Shown one piece after another: positions 34,500 to 44,615 of a DNA stretch of 64,000 nucleotides. Numbering within the stretch: position 1 is the first letter of the stretch; every line of letters starts with the position of its first letter. The notes below the pieces were generated by a model that was not told where the DNA came from, did no database searches, and was given only the letters and a program-made list of their open reading frames with translations. The position numbers and the translations under genes are program-made. Source of the DNA: Haliotis asinina (Eukaryota; Mollusca; Gastropoda; Lepetellida; Haliotidae); the NCBI RefSeq assembly GCF_037392515.1, contig NC_090283.1, forward strand, positions 24,616,249 through 24,680,248, given 5' to 3'.

Positions 34500-36115
34500 T
34501 GGGATATTAAAGTGTTTTTAAGAAAGAAAGAATTAGAAAATAATGAGATATTTTTCTTCATGTTTTATTTTTGGCCTTATCAGTTTATGAATTTTTTTTT
34601 TCTTAATTTTTTTTGTGGATCTGTGCAAATTTCTGTTTATTTGATACTTCAAATATTTGTGACTGAAATTTAATCAGGTTTTTAATTTTAAACTTTCCTT
34701 AAGGGTCTTTTTATGAAGTAAGCTCTGAAACATATGTTTTGCATCCTGAATTTGGCTCATTAAAATTTTTAGTGTATTGTTACGTAAAGAAAAGTCTTTC
34801 CATGAGTGGGATGCAAACTTCATGAACCTTGAAACAAATAATGGACACCTTCCAATCAAGTTTGACGATGTGAAACTGCCAAGTAATCAGTTTACATTAA
34901 GATAGATGTTTTAATGTTTTAGACGTTGGTCTCAGGCTTGAGTCACCGGTTCCAGTTAACATTAGGAGAAATTAGAAATATTTGCGTATTGTTTGTGAAA
35001 ATACTCAGATTTACAGTCGCATAAGACTGAGCTTTCCCTGTATAGGTCAGATATAAGCAGGGTTTGTATGCAATGCTGAAAATAATGATCTATAGCTATT
35101 TGCTGGCCAAGGAGATCTGTGCTTTAGTTGTATGTCTGAACACTCCATTCAAAATAACATGTGGAAGTAATCTTTAAATAATTGCAATTTCCTTTTGTAA
35201 CAAAAAGAGTTAAAGTTGTTTTTGTTAATGTTCCTTTTTTTCCTTTTGTTGTTTTTTCTTTTAAATGAAGCGTTTCAACATTCACTCCACACAAGACTGA
35301 AAACACTGTTCTTCTTTAAGCCTTTCTGGAGGACAGAATTAAAGGTATTCAGTGTCTGTAAGGCGCCAATGAAAATTGTGTGATAGGTCAGCCCGACCAA
35401 AACATACCACATTGCACAATCTATGTTACAACTTCAGAAACATTTTTAGAACATAAGCAATATGTATTCCAAAGAGTGATTGTCATGAACAATGATAGTG
35501 ACAGAGGTACAAACGTTATTTTTAGGACTGATTTTTCATGGCATCCAAAGTGTCCTGTGAAAAGTAAAATAGCAATACGTACAACAGCAGCAGAAATCTG
35601 AGATGTCTCCCTTTTTTATGCCAGGATATGCTATTCAAAGACAAGGAGTTCAAACACTTTGCAAAATCCCAGTTTGGATCAAAATAGCAATTTCTAAGAC
35701 TTTTGGGTGAATTCTAAGAGGAATGGCAATTTTCTGCGAATCTGCAGATTTAATTCTGCAGCCTGCACACTCGCAGCTGATTTTCAGTGGAAATCACTTT
35801 CACCAGTTGCCATCCCTGTCTAGTATCTGTGTTCAATAATGTGTACTGATACAGCATCAACAAAAAATAATTCATACATAGATTCTGATTTTGCCCCTGA
35901 AGTTAAAAATAAATGAAAATAAATGAAGAAGCATTAGAATAAATTATCTGTTTAACATTCAGTGGTACAAGGGGTTTGGTTGAAGAACATACACTATATA
36001 AGAGTACACCATCTTAAATTGGAGATTTGAAGGTTAAACTGTACCTCTTTGTGAACAGTAGATTATGTATGAAAAGTTTTCTGTATGGTAAATTACTCTT
36101 GATTGGTAATCACAG
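34500..36115. other. Intron 11, no gene seen
   Basis: AT-rich sequence. The short open frames at 34674-34859 and 35380-35601 have no domain or splice support. Confidence 0.45.
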
Positions 36116-36122
36116 TGTCAAT

Positions 36123-36268
36123 GAGGGCAGTTTGGCCAAGTGGTCAAAACATTCACTTGTCAGTGTGAAGACCTGGGTTTGATTCCCTACATGGGTGCAG
36201 TAAGGAAAGCCCATTTCTGGTGTCCCCCACCCAAGCGATGTTGCTGAAAGCAGTGTAGAATCCAAATC
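36123..36268 (+). repeat. SINE-A copy
   Basis: GTTTGGCCAAGTGGTCAAAA, GACCTGGGTTTGATTCCC, AAGCCCATTTCTGGTGTCC, and a short tail GCTGAAAGCAGTGTAG. Confidence 0.85.
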
Positions 36269-36634
36269 GTACCATGTGAAATTTGCATCTATACGATTTT
36301 CATTTCAAACAGAAAGAAAACAGCTAGATGCAACTGTTTGATGCAAGATGGTTGTTGAAATTAGTGATCTACAGTGATTTATTAACCCTCTTGAAAACTG
36401 TCAGAATCAAGAATGTCAACCCATGTATGGGGCTACTGCCTGGTGCACATGCATCTCATGCGTTGCGTTTAGGGGTGATGATGAAAAGAAATGTTGGTAT
36501 GTTCACAAGATGTCTGTACTTGCTATCCAGATTGAAAGTTCAGTATATATCCATTTAAACTGTGATATGCAGTAACAAAGTTGATTAAATTGGTTCTTTC
36601 ACTCTCTCACTCTAATGTTACAATGTCGAAGAAA

Positions 36635-36799
36635 GTGGAGGGCTACCTAGTGGTCAAACTCGTTACACCGAAGACCCACGTTGATTTCCACACACTGGTA
36701 CAATATGTGGAGCCCATTCCAGGTGTCCGTGGCTGTGATATTGCTGGAATATTGCTAAATGTGACGTAAAACAAACTCACTCACTCACTCACTCACTCC
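36635..36799 (+). repeat. SINE-A copy
   Basis: GGGCTACCTAGTGGTCAAAC, ACCGAAGACCCACG, GTGGAGCCCATTCC, TGCTGGAATATTGC and a tail of about six CACT units. Confidence 0.88.
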
Positions 36800-37148
36800 A
36801 ACGTCCAAGACATAAAGATGAAAATGTGAAAAAGTAGATTTGAACACCTTTGTCTTTTAGTGTCATACTAACAAAATCTTTTCCTTTTTATTCCAAACAT
36901 TTGTTTCGTTTGGTCAATTTCTCATCACCAATGCCAATGGCAGGATCTTCTTGGCCAGCAAACATGTAACCATTTTGTATGTGTATAGCAGTTGCACAAA
37001 TGTCTATATATGCTTTACCCAGTAACCATGACAGTATGTGTTCAGGTAAACGCTTCCAGTCCAGGGTGTTCTTTGAAAATGCCATTAATGTTATATCGAC
37101 GGTAAGGAACAATTCAAAATGCCTAATTTATCAGTTTTTCTGAAGGAA

Positions 37149-37282
37149 CTGTGGGGTAGCCTAGTGGTTAAAGCATTTGCACATCACAATGAATATCCGG
37201 GTTTGATTCCCCACATGGGTACAATGAGTGAAGCCCATTTCTGGTGTTCCCCGCTGTGATATTGCTGAAAGCAGTGTGAAAG
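37149..37282 (+). repeat. SINE-A copy
   Basis: GTGGGGTAGCCTAGTGGTTA (intact A box), CCGGGTTTGATTCCCCACAT and TGAAGCCCATTTCTGGTG, with a tail cut short at AGCAGTGTG. Confidence 0.9.
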
Positions 37283-37299
37283 ACATTCAGACACACTGA

Positions 37300-38860
37300 G
37301 TTTGTCTGGAATTATTTTCTGTGTCATTTTAATTCCAATACTCAATATTTTAAGTGCATATTGATCAGTATCAATAATTAGGGCTGGTAATGTCATATGA
37401 AGGGGCCCTGATTGAGTGTTGTCATTCAATCTGCTTGGAATTATTGTTTTGTAGTTATCACCAAGCAGGGTACTCAATATTTGAAGGAAGTAGTGCTTAG
37501 TATCCAGAGTCTGGGCTTGTAATACTATGTAGGTGCCCTGATTGAGCGTTTTGATGGAGATGACACAACGAAAGAAGTTGCACAAGTTTGTATCAGATGT
37601 TATTTCGCCTTATTGCTGCATGTTCATTCAGGTGTGTGATTTGATTTGTATATAATTTCATCGCCACAATACTCATTCAATTTCATTTGCCAAAGAATAT
37701 TGTTTATAAATTTTGGAAAGTATTTTTTAATACTATTCTTTTATGGTTTTATAGAAGTTTGGTGCAAGCAACTTTCTATTTTAAACCATACATTTGTTTG
37801 TGTTTAATCGTTGACTTTAAACACAGACTCGCTTTCAAATCACTATTTTGATATCTGTTCTTAAACATACAAGACTCTTTAGTATGAATTCCAGTAAACT
37901 TTCAGGGGTTAAGCTAGCTTTAATTTAGGAGTTAGATTGTTGTTGGTGTTTTGCTGTGTTTTTTAGGAACATTAAAGACATTTATTCGAGTAAGAAGTGT
38001 TGAAAATTTTCATCAGTCCGAATATGTAGTTGATTATCAATGTCTAGAATAACAGAAAACTTTGGCCAATATTGATGAATTTGTTCAGTTGTTTTGATGA
38101 ATTTGTTAATAATTTATGTTGTATTTTGATGTTGAATTGAGACCTGTCCTTTACTCCAAAGAAAAGCAATTTTTATGCGAGAAAATATCTACAGAGCTAT
38201 TTATCAATACTAACTACAGCATATATATATATCAACAAGTGCTAGCCATGTATATAAACAATATATATCTTCCTAAGAGACTGTTTCATTTGTGGATGTA
38301 AAGTTGATCATAATAAATTTATTTGAAACAGACGTTAGTGTGCATTGTTTATGAGTAGTGTTTCATTGTTTGTTTTGGAGACTTTTTAATAACAGTCAAA
38401 CACAAATGTTTGGGACTGAAAAATTAAATGTCATAGGAAATTTTGAAATATGGTTTATGGTGTTGTTAGGGGCTTTAAGTGATAAAACAGGAATGAATAT
38501 TTGGGAACACATGAGAAGAAATTTTCTTGCTATTGTAGGGATGTAAAGCTGAACTTCCTTGTCTGAACACAGATTGGTGGTTAGAGTCAGACTCTTGCGT
38601 TCATTCTTCACTTAACCTATTTATGACAACATTCTTTTGAAACTAGGTTTGTGAAATGATTGTCTAGGAGGCCTGTACACACTGTACACACACTGTAACT
38701 GTACAGGAGGTTGTAAAGAAATACTAGTGTTTCTGTGTGGTGCTGTGAGATTGTTTTGGTCACAAGATGTGTGATGTGTCACAGGTAAGTGGAGCTTGAT
38801 GGGTTAGATGCATGGTCAGACTGTGATGTCAGTGTACACAAATGTACTAATATGTACAGG
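37300..38860. other. Intron 11, no gene seen
   Basis: AT-rich and T-biased. The 133-residue minus frame at 37184-37585 runs through the SINE-A and has no domain. Confidence 0.45.
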
Positions 38861-38869
38861 CTCTTAACA

Positions 38870-39420
38870 TACGTAAACTGATGGATCTTGTGATGAGGTT
38901 AACACTGAAGAGCTGATCAAACATTGAAATGTTTTGAAAGTTCATGTGTATTATTTGTTGTTGAATGTATTTGAGTGATGTGGGATGTGTCAGTGTTTGA
39001 CTGATGTTGAAAGCTTTTTTAAGTGATGTTGAATATTTCACCTTTTGACTGAATGAGATTATCAGTGAAATCTTTATCAAACATTGAAATGAAACAAAAA
39101 TGTTTTGAAAATTCATGTGTTTCATTTGTTGTTGAATGTGTTTGACTGATGTTGAATATTTCAGTGTTTCACTGAATTATGTGGAATATTTAAGTGTTTG
39201 AATGAAAGATGTGGAATTCTTAAGTGCTGAATTATATTGTTTCAGTCCAAATGAAGTTTGGTTTGAAGAATGTTTCACTGATTGGTTTAGTTGTGACAAA
39301 ATGTTTCAGTGTGTGCAAAATGTTTCAGATAGTGAAGCATCTTTTGTATAGTATTCTTAGTGATCGTTATTTGAGCATGTATCTTGCGTTTGAGTGTGTG
39401 GCACACGTTTGAACAATGTA
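38870..39420 (+). repeat. Degenerate TGATGTTGAATATTTCAGTG tract
   Basis: Loose repetition of TTTGACTGATGTTGAA, ATTTCAGTGTTT and ATTGAAATGTTTTGAAA elements, with one clear 120-base-spaced pair (TCAAACATTGAAATG near 38918 and 39078). Confidence 0.55.
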
Positions 39421-39479
39421 CCAGTTAATCAGCGTAGGAACAGCATTTCTACATATTTTCTGTGTTTGAGTAGTTGACC

Positions 39480-39720
39480 ATTGATAAGTGTATGACCATT
39501 ATTGGAGAGTCTGACACAGGGACCACATTTTTAGCGTTTGACAGATAGAGTATGTGACCATTATTTTAGCATAAGACACAGATAGAGAATGGGACCATGT
39601 TTTTAGTGTTTGACACAGATAGAATATGTGACCATTATTTTACCATACGACACAAGTAGAGTATGGGACCATGTTTCAAGTGTTTGACTGCTTGAGTATG
39701 CGAGTGTTGGACAAAGTGTT
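39480..39720 (+). repeat. ~76-base degenerate tandem repeat
   Basis: GTGACCATTATTTTA occurs near 39552 and 39628; GGGACCATGTTT, GTTTGACACAGATAGA and AGTATGGGACC alternate between. About three units. Confidence 0.7.
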
Positions 39721-39739
39721 TGAGCATTTGATCCTTTGG

Positions 39740-41810
39740 TTGACTGTATGAATATTGGATATTTGTCTGTGGAGTGTATGACTTAAATGTTTAAGCAGTG
39801 AAGTGCATGAAAAACATTTGACAGGATAAACACTGACATTTTCATTACACATAAGGCTATGTATGTATTAACTTCATGTTGCATTTTGAGATTTTTATAT
39901 CATGTACATATAGATGCATTTTGGTGAAATATTTGTTGATACAGAGACTGGTATTTAGTCTTATCTAACATGGTACGTGGAATGTATACAGTAACACAAC
40001 ATGAAAGTGCATCTTGATATATCATAATAAAAAAATAGTTATGCTCAATTTATGAAAAGATCTAACACTGAAACCAAACTGCATGAGCCAGACCTTAATT
40101 TATGAATGGGTATTTTTTAAAAATAATAATACAGGTAAAAAAAATGAATAATTTAATACTTATTTCATTTTATTCTTCGTTAAGTTTGGATGTAATCTCC
40201 TGTGTGTTACGTTTCAAAGTATTTGATAAACATATTGGTTCATTTGGAAGATACGTTATTAGTAAATTAAATGTATTTGAGATGCCTCCCGTTCAACCTT
40301 CTCAGGTCTGGCAGAGTGGTTTATTTCAAGTTCCTGTCAATGTAAGAAAAAGGAAAAATTGTAAAAGAAGGAAATAGATTACAGTAGACTAACAAAGGAA
40401 AACTCTAGGACAATTCTTGTGATTTGATATGAAGTCACTTATGTCAGCTAAACACAATATAAGTTCAAGTAGTTTATAATTACTTGAAAGTTATAATCGT
40501 AAGGTATTTCATTGTTCAAAATGTCTTAGGAGATACGTGTATGACAGATATGTATATATATGTATATATATATATGTCCATGTGTCCACGGCTATGAAAA
40601 TCATTGGGTAGAAAGTTTGATCATGACGAGAACATTGATCTTAACATACGATCAACATTCTTAATGATGAAACAATGGTGCTATGAAAATGTATAAGTTT
40701 AAATGATGACAATATTTACCACCACTGGATTATTTTTCTGATTGTACTACATTGTGATCATTAGTTACTTGTTGATTATTTTTGCCATTTTTTTTCTGTT
40801 TTTACCATTATTTTTAGTATAGATATAATTGACAGAATGAATTGATAGAAATGTAGTATTGATGCAGACACAGGAATGGATTATGCATTCAAATCCAGAA
40901 TGCATGGGAAGAGAACCTTGTTACAGTTCGTTCATGTTACATAGGCATGTTTCATCAGTGCATACTCACATTGATGAAATCATGAAGAGTTAAGTCCAAC
41001 AATATTTGTTATTTAGTGTTGTTATCACAGTTTGCAAAGTTGGTGTTTTATACTATTTCCGCATGTGTAGCAAGTAGATTATTTATGCATGATTAGTTCT
41101 GTTTCAGAGTCTCAGTGTATGCATGTTGAGAGTAGTGAAACTCTATTCATGAAATTGTAAAGAAAGCAGATGCAAGCTTTCCTCGTAAACCTACGTTTCA
41201 TAATTTGATGTAATTATCTTCTGGGAACAGATAAGAAGTAACTGTTTGATGTTTTGACTTATGGAGTGAATTAATGTGTAATTTTATTCATCTTTTTTAT
41301 TAAAATATATATTTAAATTTAATTTTAATTCTCAAATGATTTAAGTTTGTTCCTCAATGCATGTAGTTTCTCTTCAAGTTTCCAAGTTTTTTATTTCATC
41401 TTTTTCATCTACAAGTTACATGTGAATTCCTAATCCAAAATGTTCAGTGTTTTGGGTAATTATTTTATAGAACATTTTATACATGTGTGTATATACACAG
41501 AATTATTTACTTCAAACAAAAGGGAAATATATTTCTTTTGGAAAATTACAGGAAAAAACAAATATTAGATTCAACTACTCAGATATATTTTTTTTTCTTG
41601 ATTCACAACCTTTCTGTAAGGTTTGACAAATGGAAACCTGTGTTATCCCGGAGGGATAGGGTTTTTTTATTTAGCTTTGTCATTCATTTCATGGTTTTTA
41701 GTTAGCATTACCCACATATCGACCTAAACAACATTTTCAATTTCTTTTTCTCTGTTTGACTTTTTTGTTTGAACCAAGTACATCTGTACAAAAAGTATGA
41801 TCAGCCTGAC
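39740..41810. other. Intron 11, no gene seen
   Basis: AT-rich, with an (AT)n/(TATG)n tract at about 40545-40576. No supportable coding sequence. Confidence 0.5.
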
Positions 41811-41817
41811 CAAACGA

Positions 41818-41978
41818 GGAGGGTGGTGGGATAGTCTAGTGGTTACAGCGTCACTCGTCACACTGAAGTCTCGGGTTTAAGTCCCCAAATGGGCACAATG
41901 TGTGAAGCCCATTTCTGGTGTCCAGTGTTGCGATATTGCAGGAATATTACTAAAGGCGGCGTAAAACTAAACTCACTT
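41818..41978 (+). repeat. SINE-A copy
   Basis: GGTGGGATAGTCTAGTGGTT, TCTCGGGTTTAAGTCCCC, AATGTGTGAAGCCCATTTC, GCAGGAATATTACTAAAGGC and GTAAAACTAAACTCAC. Confidence 0.9.
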
Positions 41979-41987
41979 TTTTTTTAT

Positions 41988-42062
41988 GAACTCAAATGTT
42001 CTAAGATGAACTGAAATGTTCTGAAATGAACTCAAATGTTCTGAAATGAACTCAAATGTTGT
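41988..42062 (+). repeat. 18-base tandem repeat
   Basis: Four units of TGAACTCAAATGTTCTGAAA or a variant, directly after the SINE-A. Confidence 0.85.
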
Positions 42063-42199
42063 CCATTTTGATGACAAGACTTCAACGTATGCTTAAGAAT
42101 TAAGTTCAGTTTTGTTGCATGACTAATGAACGCAATTAATGACAAAAGTCATGCTTTGAATTAAACATTTCTGTCTTCTTCTTGCAAGACTTTGCACCA

Positions 42200-42236
42200 G
42201 TGAGACTCTCTCTCTTTCTCTCTCTCTTTCTCTTGT
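42200..42236 (+). repeat. (CT)n tract before exon 12
   Basis: Polypyrimidine CT run about 100 bases upstream of the exon 12 acceptor. It could act as a splicing-factor (PTB-type) binding tract, but that is only inference. Confidence 0.8.
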
Positions 42237-42335
42237 TTTCATTTTGTTTTATTTGCAAATTGTGTTGTCCACGCTTATTTTGTTGTGTTTTTCCTTTGCA
42301 CCTCTGGTTGTTGTCCTCGTCGTCGTGGTGATCAG

Positions 42336-42408
42336 ACGTTCTTAGTTCCCCCCACGTTCTCATTCCGGACCACGAGAAGATCTTCGATGAGACTGACTTC
42401 CAGGAAAA
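42336..42408 (+). CDS. ARHGEF7: PIX exon 12: GIT-binding region
   Basis: Residues about 427-451: VLSSPHVLIPDHEKIF, then DETDFQEK. It matches vertebrate PQVLLPEEEKIIVEE, the helix that binds GIT1/GIT2. The acceptor is GTGATCAG, about 100 bases after a CT-rich tract; the donor is GTAGGT. It enters in phase 1 and leaves in phase 2, agreeing with exons 11 and 13. Confidence 0.9.
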
Positions 42409-42481
42409 GTAGGTAGCTCACTGGCTGTGTGTATGAAAAATGTTTTGTCACTCAGTATGCTTTTTCATTCTTTTAAATTTC

Positions 42482-42812
42482 AGTCTGGGTTAGATCTTCA
42501 GCATTCTATGCTTGTCGTAAGAGATGACTAATGCGATCGGTTGGACAGGCTTGCTGACTTGGCTGACACATGTTATTGTATTCCCACTGCACAGATCTAT
42601 GCTCCTGCTGTTGATCTCTGTATTGTCTGGATACTGTTGAGTCTCGACCAGACAATCCAATGATCAACAGCATGAGTATCCATTCATCTACGCAACTGGC
42701 ATTCAGTGACGTTTCGACCAAGTCAGTGAACCTGAACACCCAATCCTGTTTGTCGCCTCTTATGACAAGCATGGGTCTGAAGATTAGTTCTAACTACGAT
42801 CTTCAGGGTTTG
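42482..42812. repeat. Two SINE-B copies in inverted pair
   Basis: A + copy (42482 to about 42645: TGCTTGTCGTAAGAGATGAC, TGACTTGGCTGACACATG, CTGTTGATCTCTG) meets a - copy (about 42645-42812: CCAGACAATCCA, ATCAACAGCATGAG, GTCGCCTCTTATGACAAGCA). They meet at GTCTCGACCAGACAAT and both lack the shared 3' tail module, giving a palindrome of about 330 bases. Confidence 0.88.
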
Positions 42813-43163
42813 CTTGAGAATTTCGTGGGAGAATATATCCCAAGCACATCTGCAGGTCATTAGACCCTAATACTGTGGATCAGGGGATTAAAACCTGTAA
42901 CCAAGCTAGTTGTGTCCTCATTATAAAACTTTGTTACTTGTTGTTCATATCGTTGACCTCTGTTTGCAAGACCATGAGTCCAGTATTAGTGACTGATGCT
43001 GCTTGCTGTGTGAATAGTCATTGCTTGCTTTCCAGGCTTCGACTTTTAATCAAATGAGTGTGTTGATAAATGTATTTGATCACAAACCTGATCCCATATC
43101 CTTGTCTATATCATCATGAACACCCTCTAATGTTTGGCTTCAGTCCTTGCTCTGAACATTGAC

Positions 43164-43338
43164 TGGGGCGGTGGGGTAGCCTAGTGGTTACTGCGTTCGC
43201 TCGTCACGCAGAAGGCCAGGGTTCGATTCCCCACGTGGGTGCAATGGGTGAAGCCCATTTTCTGGTGTCCCCCGCCGTGATATTGCTGGAATATTGCTAA
43301 AAATCGGCGTAAAACTAAACTCACTCACTCACTCACTG
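43164..43338 (+). repeat. SINE-A copy, best preserved
   Basis: Reference copy: GTGGGGTAGCCTAGTGGTTA (A box), AGGGTTCGATTCCCCACG (B box), GCAATGGGTGAAGCCC, TCTGGTGTCCCCCGCC, GTGATATTGCTGGAATATTG, TCGGCGTAAAACTAAACTC, then CACTCACTCACTCACT. The A and B boxes place it as a tRNA-derived, RNA polymerase III-type SINE. Confidence 0.95.
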
Positions 43339-43439
43339 AACATTGACTGATGTTTTGATGAATTCACAAAATGTACAGAACCATTAATTTTTGAAAACAA
43401 CCCGGAAAATTACAGTATATCAGGGTGCTGTTGTACAAA

Positions 43440-43830
43440 GCAACCATATCTCTACGTCAGTCGTAAGTCTGTGGGAAGGTGTGGGAGTCACGATCACCTT
43501 ATCGTTACGCCAGTCATAAGTATGTGGTAAAGTGTGGGAGTTACGACCACCTTATCGCAACGCCAGTCGTAAGTCCGTGTGAAAGTATGGCAGTTGTGAC
43601 CACCTTATCTCTACGCCAGTCATAAGTCTATGTTAGGGCATGGGAGTGTGCCCACCGTTATCGCTATGCCAGTCTTAAGTCTGTTTTAAGGTGTGCAAGT
43701 GTGACCACCTTATCGCTAGTAATGCCAGTCGTAAGTCTGTGTTAAGGTGTGGGAGTATGACCATACGTCATGTGTATCCATTCATTATCACTGTGTCAGT
43801 CGTAAGTCTATGTATAGATGTGAGAAGTTT
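43440..43830 (+). repeat. ~60-base tandem array
   Basis: About six or seven units, each with CCAGTCGTAAGTCTGTGT or a variant, GAAGGTGTGGGAGTTACGA, and CCACCTTATCGCTACG. The same core (AGTCGTAAGTCTGTG, GGGAGTTACGA, ACCTTA) makes up the 109-base array at 26.4 kb. It lies in intron 12, between two PIX exons. Confidence 0.9.
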
Positions 43831-43997
43831 CTACCACCTTTGTGCTAACATCACTTTGCACAATGGCACCCTGGAGACCATTTCTTACTCAAGACACATT
43901 ATGTTTTTTCTTGTGCTAGTTGATGAAATTCCTCCTGAAATGTAATAATTAGTTTGCCTCTGACAGTCTCTGACTGTGATGTGTGTCTGTCTTACAG

Positions 43998-44052
43998 GAC
44001 TCTGGTAGACACTGTCTACTCTCTCAAGGACAAGGTCAAGGAGTTGGAGCAG
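43998..44052 (+). CDS. ARHGEF7: PIX exon 13: coiled coil start
   Basis: Residues about 451-469: TLVDTVYSLKDKVKELEQ, near-identical to vertebrate LVDTVYALKDEVQELRQ. It is the start of the C-terminal coiled coil through which PIX forms trimers. The acceptor is CTTACAG and the donor is GTAAAT. It ends in phase 0. Confidence 0.95.
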
Positions 44053-44489
44053 GTAAATGCTAGTAACCCACAACTGCTTACCATTTTGTTGCTACTAGTA
44101 GCTTGGGAACTGAATACCAATGGTTAGATACTAGTTACACAGAAATTGTTTAGCAATGTGGAATGTAGTTCTCAGGAACGTGCTTATCGATACTAGTTTC
44201 CTGAGAACTGCTTATCATTGTGTTTCAACTAGATAACTTGGAAACTGTTGTCCAAAGATTTGATGCTAGTAACACAGAAAATTGGTACCAATATGTAGCA
44301 TAATTTCAAGGACAGTACTTACCCTAAAACTATTTAGAATTGATATGTTCTAGTTGCATGACGAATGCTTGCCATTTTAATGACCCAAAAATGTCCAAAA
44401 ATATTATTTGATAATTACTTAAATATTACCAAGAATAAAACAGCTAACCTACAAACCAACATCTGATACTGTGCTCTTCCAACTTTTAG

Positions 44490-44615
44490 GAGCAGAAGAA
44501 GTTGAAGAAAGACATGGAGGATGAACGAAAGGCCCGGAGACGGCTGGAGAACGTTGTCCACAAATCCATGGGGAGCAGACTCTTAGATTCAGTGAACACG
44601 GAGAGCGTGTCTTGA
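44490..44615 (+). CDS. ARHGEF7: PIX exon 14: coiled coil and stop
   Basis: Residues 470-510 plus TGA at 44613-44615. It reads EQKKLKKDMEDERKARRRLE, then NVVHKSMGSRLLDS and VNTESVS. The heptad-like Lys/Glu/Leu part continues the coiled coil (vertebrate KKMKKSLEEEQRARKDLEKLV). The C-terminus ends SVS, not the vertebrate TNL that binds PDZ proteins such as SHANK and Scribble. The acceptor is CTTTTAG. Confidence 0.93.
   Translation, partial: EQKKLKKDMEDERKARRRLENVVHKSMGSRLLDSVNTESVS

Larger units (their letters stand above)
5030..44615 (+). other. ARHGEF7: PIX-family Rho GEF gene (partial, 14 exons)
   Basis: Gene-level entry for the PIX exchange factor. PIX proteins activate Rac1/Cdc42 through the DH domain, bind PAK through an N-terminal SH3 domain, bind GIT proteins near the C-terminus and oligomerise through a terminal coiled coil; they act at focal adhesions and the cell cortex. 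All 14 exons are flanked by AG and GT. Exon lengths are 95, 96, 123, 139, 60, 81, 150, 79, 128, 235, 93, 73, 55 and 126 bases, totalling 1533, so the phases close exactly on the stop. The SH3 domain, and any CH domain, must lie upstream of the window: no SH3-like exon was found in 1-5029. The translation follows vertebrate beta-PIX block by block ([24 protein letters not shown]-like linker, VIEAYC, LVDTVYSLKD). Invertebrates usually have one PIX gene, so the symbol stands for the ARHGEF6/7 orthologue. Confidence 0.93.

Noticed and set aside
37184-37585. 133-residue minus-strand frame
   Set aside because: It crosses a SINE-A copy and has no recognised domain.
43190-43225. Possible tRNA gene at the A and B boxes
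   Set aside because: The same box pair recurs in every SINE-A copy without a foldable tRNA body; it is the SINE promoter.
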